From an uncultured Pirellulales bacterium (GTDB lineage Bacteria; Planctomycetota; Planctomycetia; Pirellulales; Thermoguttaceae), in NCBI GenBank assembly GCA_938015445.1, contig CALLPE010000008.1, positions 62,001-126,000 on the forward strand: a stretch of DNA of 64,000 nt, given 5' to 3'. The notes beneath the pieces are model-generated. The model was not told the DNA's origin, made no database searches, and worked only from the letters and a program-made list of their open reading frames with translations. The translations under genes and the position numbers were made by a program. Below are positions 1 through 8,528 of the stretch, piece after piece. Each line of letters starts with the position of its first letter. Within the stretch, counting starts at the first letter, position 1.

Positions 1-2
1 CC

Positions 3-371
3 GGCGTGGAAGGCTTTGGACTTTTCGTCCAAGGCGTGCATTTGCCCGCCGAGGGGCTTGTCCACGTCGATTCACTCTCGGATGATTACTATCGACTCGA
101 CCGCACCACCCATACCCTGGAAGGCTATCGCAGCGGGAATCGTTTCCGATTGGGTGATGTGGTTCGGGTAGCCGTGGCCCACGTCGACCTGGAACGCCGT
201 GAGCTTGACTTCCGCCTGGTGCAACCCAAACAAATCATTAGGTCCCCACAACGGCGATCCACCGCGGGAAACGGCGCCGCCGAGCTGTACGCCGCGCGGT
301 CCAAAGCCGCCAAACAGGTAACTCGAAAGAAAACTGCCCGGCGCGCCGCCGCCCGCAAACGCAAACGCTGA
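3..371 (+). CDS. rnr: Ribonuclease R, C-terminal end (partial)
   Basis: The frame is open through the left window edge and ends at 371, so only the last ~122 residues are visible. They read as the S1 RNA-binding domain that closes RNase R/VacB exoribonucleases: a GFGLFVQ strand, then a GLVHVDSL segment, then a GDVVRVAVAHVDLERRELDF segment near the end. A basic Ala/Lys/Arg-rich tail follows, as is usual for RNase R. The family degrades structured RNA 3'-to-5' in the cytoplasm. The catalytic RNB domain lies outside the window, so identity rests on the S1 domain and tail. A different S1-domain protein is the main alternative. Confidence 0.75.
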   Translation, partial: GVEGFGLFVQGVHLPAEGLVHVDSLSDDYYRLDRTTHTLEGYRSGNRFRLGDVVRVAVAHVDLERRELDFRLVQPKQIIRSPQRRSTAGNGAAELYAARSKAAKQVTRKKTARRAAARKRKR

Positions 372-506
372 GCCGTACGGTGCCAAAACTGCCCAGGACG
401 CCCGTGGGGCGCGTGCGATTGCCCGCACAAATGCCGTGCTGGGAACCGCCCGGCGACTTGCCGCCGCAGTTCCCGCCCCGCAAATCAGACTGCTTAAGCA
501 TAGAGG

Positions 507-1088
507 ATGCCAACCAACATGATCTCCTGGCTCCGCAACGTGGTGTCCGCAGTCAGCACCACCGCCAGTGCGCTGGCGGCCAGTTTGCGTTGGTGGTTGA
601 GGACTTACGCTCCTCAGCGCGGAACGTTCACCGAGCAATACGAGTATCCAGAGCTTCCCTTGCGGGTCGCTTCGAGGTATCGCGGATTCCATCGCTACGA
701 TCTGACAAGCTGCATTGCTTGCGAACGCTGCGCCCGCGATTGCCCAGCCGAGTGCATCTACATCAGCAAGTACCGTCCGCCGGGCCAAAAGACCTTCCAG
801 GTCACCAGCTTTGTCATCGATTACAGCAAGTGCATGTTTTGCGGAATCTGCACCGAGTCGTGCCCGATGGACTGCATCTTCATGGGCGCCGCGTACAACC
901 TGAGCTGTTACAGTCGGGAAGGGTGCGTAGTAGATTTTGCTCGGCTTCCGCCGGAAATCGCCTGGGGCCGGGCATCGCTGAACCCCACAGCGGTGGCTTT
1001 ATCGAAACTTCTGACCGGCCCGGCGCATCCCGATCCCCGCTCCGCCAGCGCCGAACCGGCTGGCCCACCGCCCAGTGCCGCCGGCTGA
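507..1088 (+). CDS. nuoI: NADH-quinone oxidoreductase subunit I-like 2[4Fe-4S] ferredoxin protein
   Basis: A 193-residue protein with two complete [4Fe-4S] motifs: C69-x2-C72-x2-C75-x3-C79-P and C109-x2-C112-x2-C115-x3-C119-P. They sit in the CIACERCARDCP and CMFCGICTESCP contexts typical of NuoI, which carries clusters N6a/N6b of complex I on the cytoplasmic side. The N-terminal segment (RWWLRTYAPQRGTFTEQYEYPE) fits the membrane-apposed helix of NuoI. The C-terminus is Pro/Ala-rich and extended. No other nuo gene lies in the window, so this is an isolated copy. A non-Nuo ferredoxin is possible, but the spacing between motifs favours NuoI. Confidence 0.85.
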   Translation: MPTNMISWLRNVVSAVSTTASALAASLRWWLRTYAPQRGTFTEQYEYPELPLRVASRYRGFHRYDLTSCIACERCARDCPAECIYISKYRPPGQKTFQVTSFVIDYSKCMFCGICTESCPMDCIFMGAAYNLSCYSREGCVVDFARLPPEIAWGRASLNPTAVALSKLLTGPAHPDPRSASAEPAGPPPSAAG

Positions 1089-1739
1089 CGTGCCAAGGGG
1101 AGTTTTTGGGGCAGCCCATACTTGCCGGCAGGTTGCGCCGAGACTGCTATGGTCGCACACCATCTGCGGCGACAATGCTTATGGCAAAACGTGGCAGCGG
1201 CGCAGTTGAGCCAACATCTCAAGACGACCAGCACGCCATAAGATGGGATGTCTGGGCGCTATAGGAAATGCGAACAAAGCGTGCGTCGTCCGCGTAGATT
1301 CTGCGCAACCGGTAAAATCCACACAACCGGATTATATTCCACAATCGGAATCGCCGAATGATAGGAGAGCCGAGGTAGCAGCCGGGCAGCCATGCTGCGC
1401 CGGGCCAAGAGCACATCAGTCGTCTTGACGGCTGCTTCCGGCTGGGCACGACGGCGATGACGGGCGGTTATGACTTCGCCTTGCCCCGCAGCGGCGGCGG
1501 GCGAACTTGCCAGCACGGCGCCCCGTGCACCAGAGAACTGTCAGCTTTCGGGTTTAGAACGCTCCTTTCGGGTTTAAAACGGTCTTTTTGGGTTTAGAAC
1601 GCTCCACTGGTTGGGTTTGGAATACCCCACTGATTGGGTTTAGCAGACTCCCCTGGGCAGAGATCACTTCAGCCAAGCGACGTGTAAGCGCTGGATAGCA
1701 ATCGCGGGTGAACATGTGTCTGCCGAAAAAGGATTGGCC
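1089..1739. other. Non-coding gap with a degenerate tandem repeat
   Basis: About 650 bases without a convincing gene: the reading frames here have no family features and arginine/proline-rich composition. The only clear structure is the repeat cluster at 1547-1656 (listed separately), about 85 bases before the ATG of the next gene. Confidence 0.6.
1547..1656 (+). repeat. Five imperfect copies of a 20-23 bp T/G-rich repeat
   Basis: The core GGGTTTAGAACGCTCC recurs with changes, with units starting near 1547, 1567, 1588, 1611 and 1634. All units share TTSGGGTTTR; the later ones end CCCACTG or CCCCTGG. It lies in the upstream region of the thioredoxin-fold gene starting at 1740. No inverted symmetry is evident, so it looks like a slippage-type tandem array or a row of binding sites rather than a hairpin. 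Confidence 0.75.
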
Positions 1740-3641
1740 ATGACTGTCAACAGCAGACTTCTCGTGTGCGCGACACTATGGGCGATTGTCCTTGGATTGG
1801 CTGCCGAAAGTTGGGCCGCCGCGCCGTCGGCCGAACAGGCGTTGCGGCTGACGCCCACTCAGCCAAATGTCGATTACGCCAAGCCCACCCCGGAGCAAAC
1901 CGCAAAATGCACCATCTCGGCCAGGAAGTTCAACGGCAAGGTAGGCTGGGTAGTAGAGGATGAGCACGGTCTTACCTTGCGCATTTTCCTGGACACCAAC
2001 GGCGACAACGTGGTCGACCAGTGGAGCTACTTTCAGGACGGCGTGGAGGTGTACCGCGACATCGACTCGGATTTCAACGGCAAAGTCGATCAGTGCCGAT
2101 GGCTCCACAGTGCCGGAACGCGCTGGGCAGAGGTGAAGAACGAAGACGGGCGAATCACCGCTTGGCGGCAAATCTCGGCCGAAGAAGTCACCGCCGAGGT
2201 CGTCGCCGCCCTGGCTGCAAAGGATACCGAACGGTTCGCTCTGGTGGCGCTGAAACCGCAAGAGGTGCAGTTGCTCGGTCTAGGCCCGGAAAAATCCGAG
2301 GAACTGTCCCGGAAGGTCGCTGCCCTGGCCGAAGAGTTCGCCAAACTGGTGGCCCGGCAAGCGCCACTGGACCCCAAGACGCAGTGGCTGCATTTCAGTG
2401 CGTCGCAACCGGGCGTGGTGCCAGCGGGAACCAACGGTTCTACCCGCGATCTGCGCGTGTACGAAAACACGGTCGCTATTGTCGATAGCGGCGGAAAGCA
2501 TACCCAGGTTCACATCGGGACGTTGGTTCAGGTGGGCGAAGGCTGGCGGGTAATCGATATTCCCCATGTGCCCGGCGATGCACAAGCTTCGCCTGCCAAG
2601 AGCGGCTTTTTCTTCCATGCCTCGATGTCGGCTCGCCCGACCGGCCAAAGCGGCGCCCCCAGCGAAACCATGCTCAAGCTGCTAGATAAACTAGCGGCAC
2701 TAGACCAGGCCGGGGCGGAAGCGAAGACCGAAGCGCAGCGGGCCGAGTACATCAACCAGCGCGTGGCACTGCTGGAGCAGATCGCACAGCAGGTGGGCAA
2801 TCAACAGGAGCGAGCGGTTTGGCTGCGGCAACTTGCCGACATGATGATCACGGCCTGCCAGCAAGGTTTGTATCCCGACGGCCCGAAACGGCTGGAATCC
2901 TTGGCCGAGCAGTTGCTCAAAAAGGAAAAAGACAAGGAGTTGGCCGGTTACGTCAAGTACCACCAGATCATGGCCGAGTACGCTCAGGCCATGCAGGCTC
3001 CCAAGGCCGATTTCGCCAAGATTCACACCGAGTGGCTCAAGAAGCTCGAGCAGTATGTAGCCGACTATTCGCCTGCGGCGACCACCGGCGAGGCCATGCT
3101 GCAACTAGCGATGAACCAGGAGTATGCCGCCCAGGATGACGAAGCCCGCAAGTGGTACTCCCGCATCATCAAGGAGTTCCCCGGTTCCCCGGCCGCGCAG
3201 CGCGCAACCGGTGCTTTGACGCGCATGGACTGCGTGGGCAAGGCGATCAGGATATCGGGCAAGAGCACCACCGGGGGCACAGTGGACTCGGCGCAGCTTA
3301 AGGGCAAAGTGCTTGTCATCCACTATTGGTCCACGGTTGCCGACAGCGCCAAAAGCGATGTGGCAGTACTGAAAGAGTTGCAGCGTCGCTATGGCAACGC
3401 CCTGGCTATCATAGGGGTGAATCTGGACTTCGACGCCCGGGCGATGAACGCTTTCATCGCCGAACATAAGGTTCCGTGGCCGCAGATTTACGAGCCGGGC
3501 GGGATGGACAGTCGTCCGGCGGTGGACATGGGAATCCTCACTTTGCCCACCATCATTCTCGTCGATGCTCAAGGGAAAGTGGTCAGCAACTCGATCCAGG
3601 TTGCCGAGCTTGACACGGCGCTGAAAAAGCTCATCAGGTGA
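1740..3641 (+). CDS. Secreted thioredoxin-fold (TlpA/AhpC-like) protein without CXXC
   Basis: A 633-residue protein starting at ATG 1740, which has AAAAAGGA at 1726-1733 in front; an in-frame GTG at 1716 has no better site. Residues 1-27 form a signal peptide (SRLLVCATLWAIVLGLA, then AESWAA). Two EF-hand-like loops follow (LDTNGDNVVDQW and IDSDFNGKVDQCRW), then a long helical middle and a TPR-like stretch (EEFPGSPAAQRA-type, near residue 490). The last ~110 residues are a TlpA-like thioredoxin fold (GKVLVIHYWSTVADSAKSD, then AIIGVNLDFD). The usual WCxxC is replaced by STVADSAK, so thiol redox activity is unlikely. It probably acts in the periplasm. The function is not known. Confidence 0.8.
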   Translation: MTVNSRLLVCATLWAIVLGLAAESWAAAPSAEQALRLTPTQPNVDYAKPTPEQTAKCTISARKFNGKVGWVVEDEHGLTLRIFLDTNGDNVVDQWSYFQDGVEVYRDIDSDFNGKVDQCRWLHSAGTRWAEVKNEDGRITAWRQISAEEVTAEVVAALAAKDTERFALVALKPQEVQLLGLGPEKSEELSRKVAALAEEFAKLVARQAPLDPKTQWLHFSASQPGVVPAGTNGSTRDLRVYENTVAIVDSGGKHTQVHIGTLVQVGEGWRVIDIPHVPGDAQASPAKSGFFFHASMSARPTGQSGAPSETMLKLLDKLAALDQAGAEAKTEAQRAEYINQRVALLEQIAQQVGNQQERAVWLRQLADMMITACQQGLYPDGPKRLESLAEQLLKKEKDKELAGYVKYHQIMAEYAQAMQAPKADFAKIHTEWLKKLEQYVADYSPAATTGEAMLQLAMNQEYAAQDDEARKWYSRIIKEFPGSPAAQRATGALTRMDCVGKAIRISGKSTTGGTVDSAQLKGKVLVIHYWSTVADSAKSDVAVLKELQRRYGNALAIIGVNLDFDARAMNAFIAEHKVPWPQIYEPGGMDSRPAVDMGILTLPTIILVDAQGKVVSNSIQVAELDTALKKLIR

Positions 3642-4068
3642 TAGGCCTCCGCCCGCAGCGCAAGCGGTTGGCCGGCAAGCGGTTGTGATTGTTCCCGATT
3701 TCATCGGGAAAGGCGCTACTATCGCGCCGCGCAGCAAAATCGAAAAAAAGCTATCAATTGCCACAACCGTTAACCGAAACCTATAAAGCAGCAACCGTCG
3801 GACGCGGATGTTGTGCCAAGGGGGGTACATCGCGGACGTCCGACCGCCACGGGGCGCTCAGTCGCCTCGCTTGCCCTCCTTGTCGCCTTCTGCGCACCGC
3901 AAAAGCACGCTGCGACGATAGTATGGCAACCGGGGTAGTGGGCAGCTTTCCGCAAGTGCCGTGAGACTGGCTGGAGCTATGACCGCACCCAGTGCGGTAA
4001 ACGCTGCCGCAAACCCGCCTTTCCCGTTGCCGCGCAACAACCGCAAGGCACTGAACAGGAGGGACCAA
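3642..4068. other. Non-coding gap with one hairpin
   Basis: Holds an 8-bp perfect inverted repeat, TTCCCGAT at 3692-3699 and ATCGGGAA at 3703-3710, with a 3-nt loop. It lies ~50 bases after the previous stop. No U-run follows, so it is at most a weak terminator. Nothing else was recognised, and an in-frame upstream extension of the BON gene from 3961 lacks support. Confidence 0.5.
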
Positions 4069-4857
4069 ATGCGACGAGTCGTAATGGTGTGTGCAGTGGT
4101 GGCTCTGGCCATTCTGCCCAGCATGGCCTTGGCCGACAATCAACAGATCGCCGAGCAAATCGCCAAAAACCTGCGCAACAGTTCTCGGCTGAGCGATTAC
4201 CGGATCGAAGTAACTTTCCAAGAGGGCACCGCCTGGCTGACCGGCCGGGTACGCAACGAAGAACAAATGACCACCGCGCTTCGCATAGCGTTGAACACAC
4301 CGGGCGTGCAGCGCGTGGTCAACGACCTGGCTGTCGGCCCTCAGACCACGCAAACCCAAATGCGGATGCAAGCCCGAGGCAGCGATCAGCAAGATGCAAT
4401 CCAACCTGCCTCGGCGTTGGAATTGGGCTATCCGGCGGTACAAGAAGCGCCCAGACCGCTGCGGAGCCGTAACGCTTCCCAACCGCTGCCGATCGCCTAT
4501 CGGCAAACCGACGGCGAACCAGCGCCCTTGCCTGCCGGCAACGGTAATGTTCAGGGACCCGCTCCGCTGCCCATGTACGCTGGCGCCGCCGGCGGAGTAG
4601 CCCCCATGCGCTACGACCAACCGCACTTGCCCAATTACTCCTGGCCCAGCTACGCGGCCTATCCGAACTATGCCGCGCTAACGTATCCGAAGCAGTACTC
4701 GCCCACCGCGTGGCCGTACATCGGGCCGTTCTATCCTTATCCGCAAGTGCCTTTGGGATGGCGCAAAGTCTCCCTGGAATGGCACGACGGCTGGTGGTTC
4801 CTGAACTTCTACGACCGGCCTAGTTGCCGCGAGTCGCCGCTGGGCCGCTGGTTCTGA
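4069..4857 (+). CDS. Secreted BON-domain protein
   Basis: A 262-residue protein. The start at ATG 4069 is set by a strong Shine-Dalgarno (AGGAGGGA at 4057-4064), and the first 22 residues form a signal peptide ending ALA-D. Residues ~23-90 are one BON domain (LRNSSRLSDYRIEVTFQEGT, then LTGRVRNEEQM, then TPGVQRVVNDLAV), a small alpha/beta module associated with envelope or phospholipid contact. A Pro/Tyr/Gln/Ala-rich low-complexity linker leads to a distinct C-terminus, GWRKVSLEWHDGWWFLNFYD. The protein is probably an envelope component. Its precise role is unknown. Confidence 0.8.
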   Translation: MRRVVMVCAVVALAILPSMALADNQQIAEQIAKNLRNSSRLSDYRIEVTFQEGTAWLTGRVRNEEQMTTALRIALNTPGVQRVVNDLAVGPQTTQTQMRMQARGSDQQDAIQPASALELGYPAVQEAPRPLRSRNASQPLPIAYRQTDGEPAPLPAGNGNVQGPAPLPMYAGAAGGVAPMRYDQPHLPNYSWPSYAAYPNYAALTYPKQYSPTAWPYIGPFYPYPQVPLGWRKVSLEWHDGWWFLNFYDRPSCRESPLGRWF

Positions 4858-5767
4858 CGCTTGGTCCCGAAGCTGGCAACGCCAAGCAGGCACAGTCGGC
4901 CCAGGCAAATGGCTGCACCAGACAGCGTTCCCGCACGCCTTAAACAGCGCCGCAAAAAGCACAGCAGCCGACGTTTGCAAGTCAGCCGGTGCCGTGCGGC
5001 ACGCAGCGAATGCCCGCTGCAATAAAGGCAACGACCGCGGCAAGCACCGCAACACTCGGACCACAACTACTGCACGCCCTTGCGACGGCAAGCGCCGACG
5101 CAAGGGCGGCTGTGCTTTGCGATGGAGCGATTGTTGATTTAAAGGCTCTAACGAAACCAGGCTTGGGCGTCGGCAGTTTCACCACTTTTTTTCTTGCAAG
5201 CCGGCAGGTTGGCGCGTCTGGCTTGTCCAGCCCGTGAAGTAACAACATTTCACCACCAAGGCACCAACACACGAAGGCGAAAATGTGAAGTTTGGCACAA
5301 ATGGCACTGGTGTTTTCCTGACGTGTTTTGGCTTTTCGCCTCCGGCCAGGTGACACCGGTGGCCCGCCCAGCTCACCGGCGGCTTGCGGCGGCCAAACTG
5401 GAGTTTACCCAGTGTTGCCCTACCACGAATAAGTGTTACTGCTGAAGTGCTTCGACTCCGTGTACTTCGGTGGGCACTGCAAGCGTTGATAGCAGCGTTG
5501 GGTTTTGGCTATTAGCTTAAACACCTCGACCAGTCACTCGGTGCACCGTAAATTGCCGCAAATACAAAGCCACTGACAAATGCTGGCCGAATCGACACTG
5601 GGTAAACTCCAGGGCGGCCAAACGCTTGTCTTCCCCAGCGCAATACTCGATACTCTACGATAGCCAGTGCGAACCCTGTGGGTTTGGGGCGGTTGCGCGG
5701 CAGTAGCGCCGGCGCGGAATGCGGGCTTCGGCACAGCGTTCTTTCCCATGTCAACGGGAGGTGAAAC
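4858..5767. other. 910-bp gene-free gap containing a MITE-like element
   Basis: No reading frame here has family features. The gap carries a short copy of the CACCAAGG-type dispersed sequence near 5250-5275 and the inverted-repeat element at 5388-5622. A good ribosome binding site (GGGAGGTG at ~5757-5764) precedes the DUF362 gene. Confidence 0.6.
5388..5622. mobile_element. MITE-like element: 20-bp terminal inverted repeats with 10-bp target duplication
   Basis: The left end CTGGAGTTTACCCAGTGTTG (5398-5417) and the right end (5593-5612) are inverted copies matching at 19 of 20 positions, the first 18 without interruption. The sequence GGCGGCCAAA directly abuts both outer ends (5388-5397 and 5613-5622), as a target-site duplication would. 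The element is 215 bp and has no transposase-like reading frame, so it would need a transposase in trans. No second copy was seen in the window. A relict of a larger IS with an internal deletion is the alternative. Confidence 0.75.
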
Positions 5768-7123
5768 ATGAATTACGCTCTTACCCGGCGACGGTTCATC
5801 GAGCATTCGGCGATACTGGGCGGTGCTTTGGGCACCACCTCTCTGCTGGCGGCGCAGCCAGCGGCAGACGAACATAAACCGCTCAAACCCATCGGAAAAG
5901 CAAAGGGCATCAATCCGGGCCGGGTGGTGTGGGTACACGACCCGCAGGTGCTCGACTGGCAAGGCCCAAGCGACGGACGCTGGTATCAGGGCGGACGGAC
6001 AAAGCAGGGGCGGGTGGACGGGATGCTGCTGCGGGCGGTATGCGAACTGACTGGGCAGAGCAAGCTGGCCGACGCCTGGGACAAACTCTTCCGCCACTTC
6101 AACACCGCCCGCGGCAAAGACGCCGGTTACACGCCCGGCGAGAAGATCGCCATCAAGCCCAACTGGGTGGGGATGATCTGGCGGGAGGGAAACGTCGATC
6201 CGCAGACGTATCGGCTGATTCGTCGACAGGACTACATGAACACCGCCCCGCAGATGATCCTGGCCTTGTTGCGGCAGTTGACCAGTATCGGTGTCAAACA
6301 GGCCGACATTACCGTCTGCGACACGTTGGCTTACCTGGTACACGAGTATTACGAAATCTTGCACGGCGAGTTTCCCGACGTGCAATACGTCGATTACGCC
6401 GGCAAGTTCGGACGAATCCAGGTCAAGCCCTCGCAGACTCCGCTGTATTGGAGCTGCCGGCCGCAAGGCAAATTGCAGGATTACCTGCCGGAGTGTTTTG
6501 CCGAAGCCCGGTATCTGATCAACTTTGCGGCCCTGAAGGCCCACGGAGCCACGGGCGTTACGCTGTGCGGTAAGAACCATTTCGGTTCGCTGATCCGCTG
6601 GCCGGTGCAGCAAGGATATTACGACATGCACAGCCATTCGTTTTCGCAGAAGACCAGGCTTTACCGGGAACAGGTAGACCTTTTCGGACACGAGCATCTG
6701 GATGGCAAGACGGTGCTGTATTTGATCGACGGGCTGTTCAGCGGCAAGCATCCGATGGACCACTTGCCCCGGCGGTTCAACCTGCCGCCGTTTGGCGGCA
6801 ATTGGCCATGCAGCCTGCTGGCTTCGCAAGACCCGGTGGCTATCGATTCGGTGGGCTACGACTTCCTGCGGTCGGAGTTCGACGATTTTCCGCGTCGGCC
6901 TGGTGTGGACGACTACCTGCACGAAGCCGCCTTGGCCAACGATCCTCCCTCTGGCACGGCTTACGATCCCCATAATCCCACCGCCCAAAAGCGGCTAGCG
7001 AGCCTGGGCGTGCACGAGCATTGGAATAATCCCGCCGAGCGGAAGTATTCGCGCAACCTGGGCACGGGCGAAGGGATCGAGCTGGTGGCTGTGTCGATGG
7101 CTGCACGCGCTGGCAATGCTTGA
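5768..7123 (+). CDS. Tat-exported DUF362 domain protein
   Basis: A 451-residue protein with a twin-arginine signal (LTRRRFIEHSAILGGALG) at residues 5-30, so it is exported folded. The rest matches DUF362 proteins: KIAIKPNWVG, then a region on separate TDI/TVCDTLAYL strands, then LINFAALKAHGATGVTLCGKNHFG and ASQDPVAIDSVGYDFLRSEF near the C-terminus. The family is widespread and its members often bind Fe-S clusters, but no CxxCxxC motif is seen here. No enzymatic role can be assigned. It stands alone after a long gap. Confidence 0.85.
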   Translation: MNYALTRRRFIEHSAILGGALGTTSLLAAQPAADEHKPLKPIGKAKGINPGRVVWVHDPQVLDWQGPSDGRWYQGGRTKQGRVDGMLLRAVCELTGQSKLADAWDKLFRHFNTARGKDAGYTPGEKIAIKPNWVGMIWREGNVDPQTYRLIRRQDYMNTAPQMILALLRQLTSIGVKQADITVCDTLAYLVHEYYEILHGEFPDVQYVDYAGKFGRIQVKPSQTPLYWSCRPQGKLQDYLPECFAEARYLINFAALKAHGATGVTLCGKNHFGSLIRWPVQQGYYDMHSHSFSQKTRLYREQVDLFGHEHLDGKTVLYLIDGLFSGKHPMDHLPRRFNLPPFGGNWPCSLLASQDPVAIDSVGYDFLRSEFDDFPRRPGVDDYLHEAALANDPPSGTAYDPHNPTAQKRLASLGVHEHWNNPAERKYSRNLGTGEGIELVAVSMAARAGNA

Positions 7124-7153
7124 CGCTTTGGGGGTGGAGGAGTTGGTAAGCCG

Positions 7154-7197
7154 CCAATAATCGGCCAATAAGCATCCAATAATCAGCCAATAAGCAA
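7154..7197 (+). repeat. 22-bp tandem duplication
   Basis: CCAATAATCGGCCAATAAGC at 7154 is repeated at 7176 with a single G-to-A change, a period of 22. It lies between the convergent DUF362 gene and the small membrane-protein gene. Confidence 0.85.
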
Positions 7198-7218
7198 GCG
7201 GTGCCGCAATTCCCGGTG

Positions 7219-7506
7219 TTACATCTGCCCGCCGGCCGGTGGTTGGTGGAGCGCGTTTCCGCTGCTGGGTTGTACGGGCTTTTCGGCGATCTGCATGGAA
7301 AGAATTACCAGCACCAGCAGCACCACCGCCATGAAGCCGACAATCCACAACGCCACCCGTACCGCATGACGCAAAATCGGCACAATCTGCTCGTGCCTGG
7401 TGGCGGCGTACACCAAGCTGACAGCTATAACCAGCGGCACTGCGTACCACCAATCGTTGTCGAGCCAGTTGAGTGAAAAGATCACAGCGCGCATCGCGTA
7501 GTACAC
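7219..7506 (-). CDS. Small membrane protein, unknown function
   Basis: A 95-residue frame whose GTG start (7506) abuts the stop codon of the gene before it; an ATG four codons in (7494) is the alternative start. It has two hydrophobic segments (WWYAVPLVIAVSLVYA at ~19-34 and VALWIVGFMAVVLLVLVILSM at ~51-71) joined by a short loop (TRHEQIVPILRHAVR). Close coupling to the TM2-like gene suggests one operon. I do not recognise a family. The hydrophobic pattern and coupling argue that it is real. Confidence 0.6.
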   Translation of the reverse strand: MYYAMRAVIFSLNWLDNDWWYAVPLVIAVSLVYAATRHEQIVPILRHAVRVALWIVGFMAVVLLVLVILSMQIAEKPVQPSSGNALHQPPAGGQM

Positions 7507-8151
7507 TTATGGCTTAACGTCGGGTTGCTGGGCTTTCTGTTGATCGCCTTCTGTCGGTGGAGGGGCTTTGGAGTCGGCGTCCGCGCTGGAAGTGGTGCGT
7601 TTTTCTTCTTCCTTGCGGGCGGCGGGCGTCACCGGGCCGCTCAGCGCGTCGTAAATGGCCAGAATATTCAACAGTCCGGCGATCATCGTGTATACCTGGC
7701 CCAGCTCGAAGTAGCGTTTAAGCTCCAGGTGCAACCTGTGGGCGGTAGGCTGGTCGCCGTTGACCGCTTCGCGCGGCATGTTCATCGGTCGCGGGGGGGC
7801 CATAAAGCCGTTCCAGAGCACGGGCCGGTTGTTGTGCATTCTGTTGGCTTGAATCAGGGCCGGCAGGGCTGGCAAGCCGATTCCTATCTGACACAGATAG
7901 TGCAGGCGTTTGTCGCCTTCCTGCCAGGAGAAATACACTACCCTCCCCCAACCCAATTCCGAACTTCCCCCCAAGTACACCCCGCACACGAAAAGCCCCA
8001 TGATGCACAAGAAATACAACGCCGCCTTGGCATGGCGCCCCTGATAAAGGTGGCCCAAGCCGGGGATCAGCCAGGCGAGGAAGGCCGAGATTTCGGGGTC
8101 CTTAAGCCGGACGACCTGCTGGGATTCGGCTTGTTTGGGGATTTCCGGCAT
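7507..8151 (-). CDS. TM2-like / DUF6677-type membrane protein
   Basis: A 214-residue membrane protein. Near the N-terminus it has the pattern ISAFLAWLIPGLGHLYQGR followed by KAALYFLCIMGLFVCGVYLGG, which resembles the TM2/DUF6677 helix pair with a GxGHxYxGR turn. A middle soluble loop is followed by another hydrophobic helix (YTMIAGLLNILAIYDAL), then a charged Lys/Glu/Gln-rich tail. Such proteins are common in planctomycetes and have no known function. It is translated upstream of, and immediately adjacent to, the small membrane protein. Confidence 0.75.
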   Translation of the reverse strand: MPEIPKQAESQQVVRLKDPEISAFLAWLIPGLGHLYQGRHAKAALYFLCIMGLFVCGVYLGGSSELGWGRVVYFSWQEGDKRLHYLCQIGIGLPALPALIQANRMHNNRPVLWNGFMAPPRPMNMPREAVNGDQPTAHRLHLELKRYFELGQVYTMIAGLLNILAIYDALSGPVTPAARKEEEKRTTSSADADSKAPPPTEGDQQKAQQPDVKP

Positions 8152-8528
8152 TACAGTGGTTCCAAGCTGCCACGATCAGCGACAGGGAAAGCTGGTCGCT
8201 GGATGAGCTCTAAAGGCACACCACACTGCTATTAGTACCTCGGTTGAATGTATCTGACGGCACATCTGCTACCTGATTCCGGATTTCGCAGCACATCTGG
8301 TAGGCACCTGCCGGCACGTCTGTCGGCGGGTGGCAGTGCCGTGTATGTCATTCTACCTTGGCAGCGCGGCAGTGTCAGCGCCGCGCCAGCGGTTAGGCTT
8401 GTGCTGGGGGCGAGTAGATTTGTGCTGACGGCTACTCACAAGCGGATCCCGGTTGGACAGCTCATCCAGCCTTGGGCATCGCCTGCGACGCGACGTGAAA
8501 GGTGCGCAGGCTTTTGCAGTGTCTGAGG
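8152..8528. other. Gene-free spacer
   Basis: Lies between the start of the TM2-like gene (leftward) and the stop of ogt (leftward), so it should hold the promoter of the former. Loose repeats of GGCACATCTGNTACCTGAT type occur at ~8258-8320. No gene was recognised. Confidence 0.5.

Noticed and set aside
5534-6988. Long minus-strand frame of 484 residues across the DUF362 gene
   Set aside because: It mirrors the codon bias of the real plus-strand gene, which has a Tat signal, a ribosome binding site and family motifs; the mirror frame has none.
8248-8526. Small plus-strand gene of 92 residues
   Set aside because: No ribosome binding site, no family features, runs into the ogt 3' end; composition is that of non-coding GC-rich DNA.
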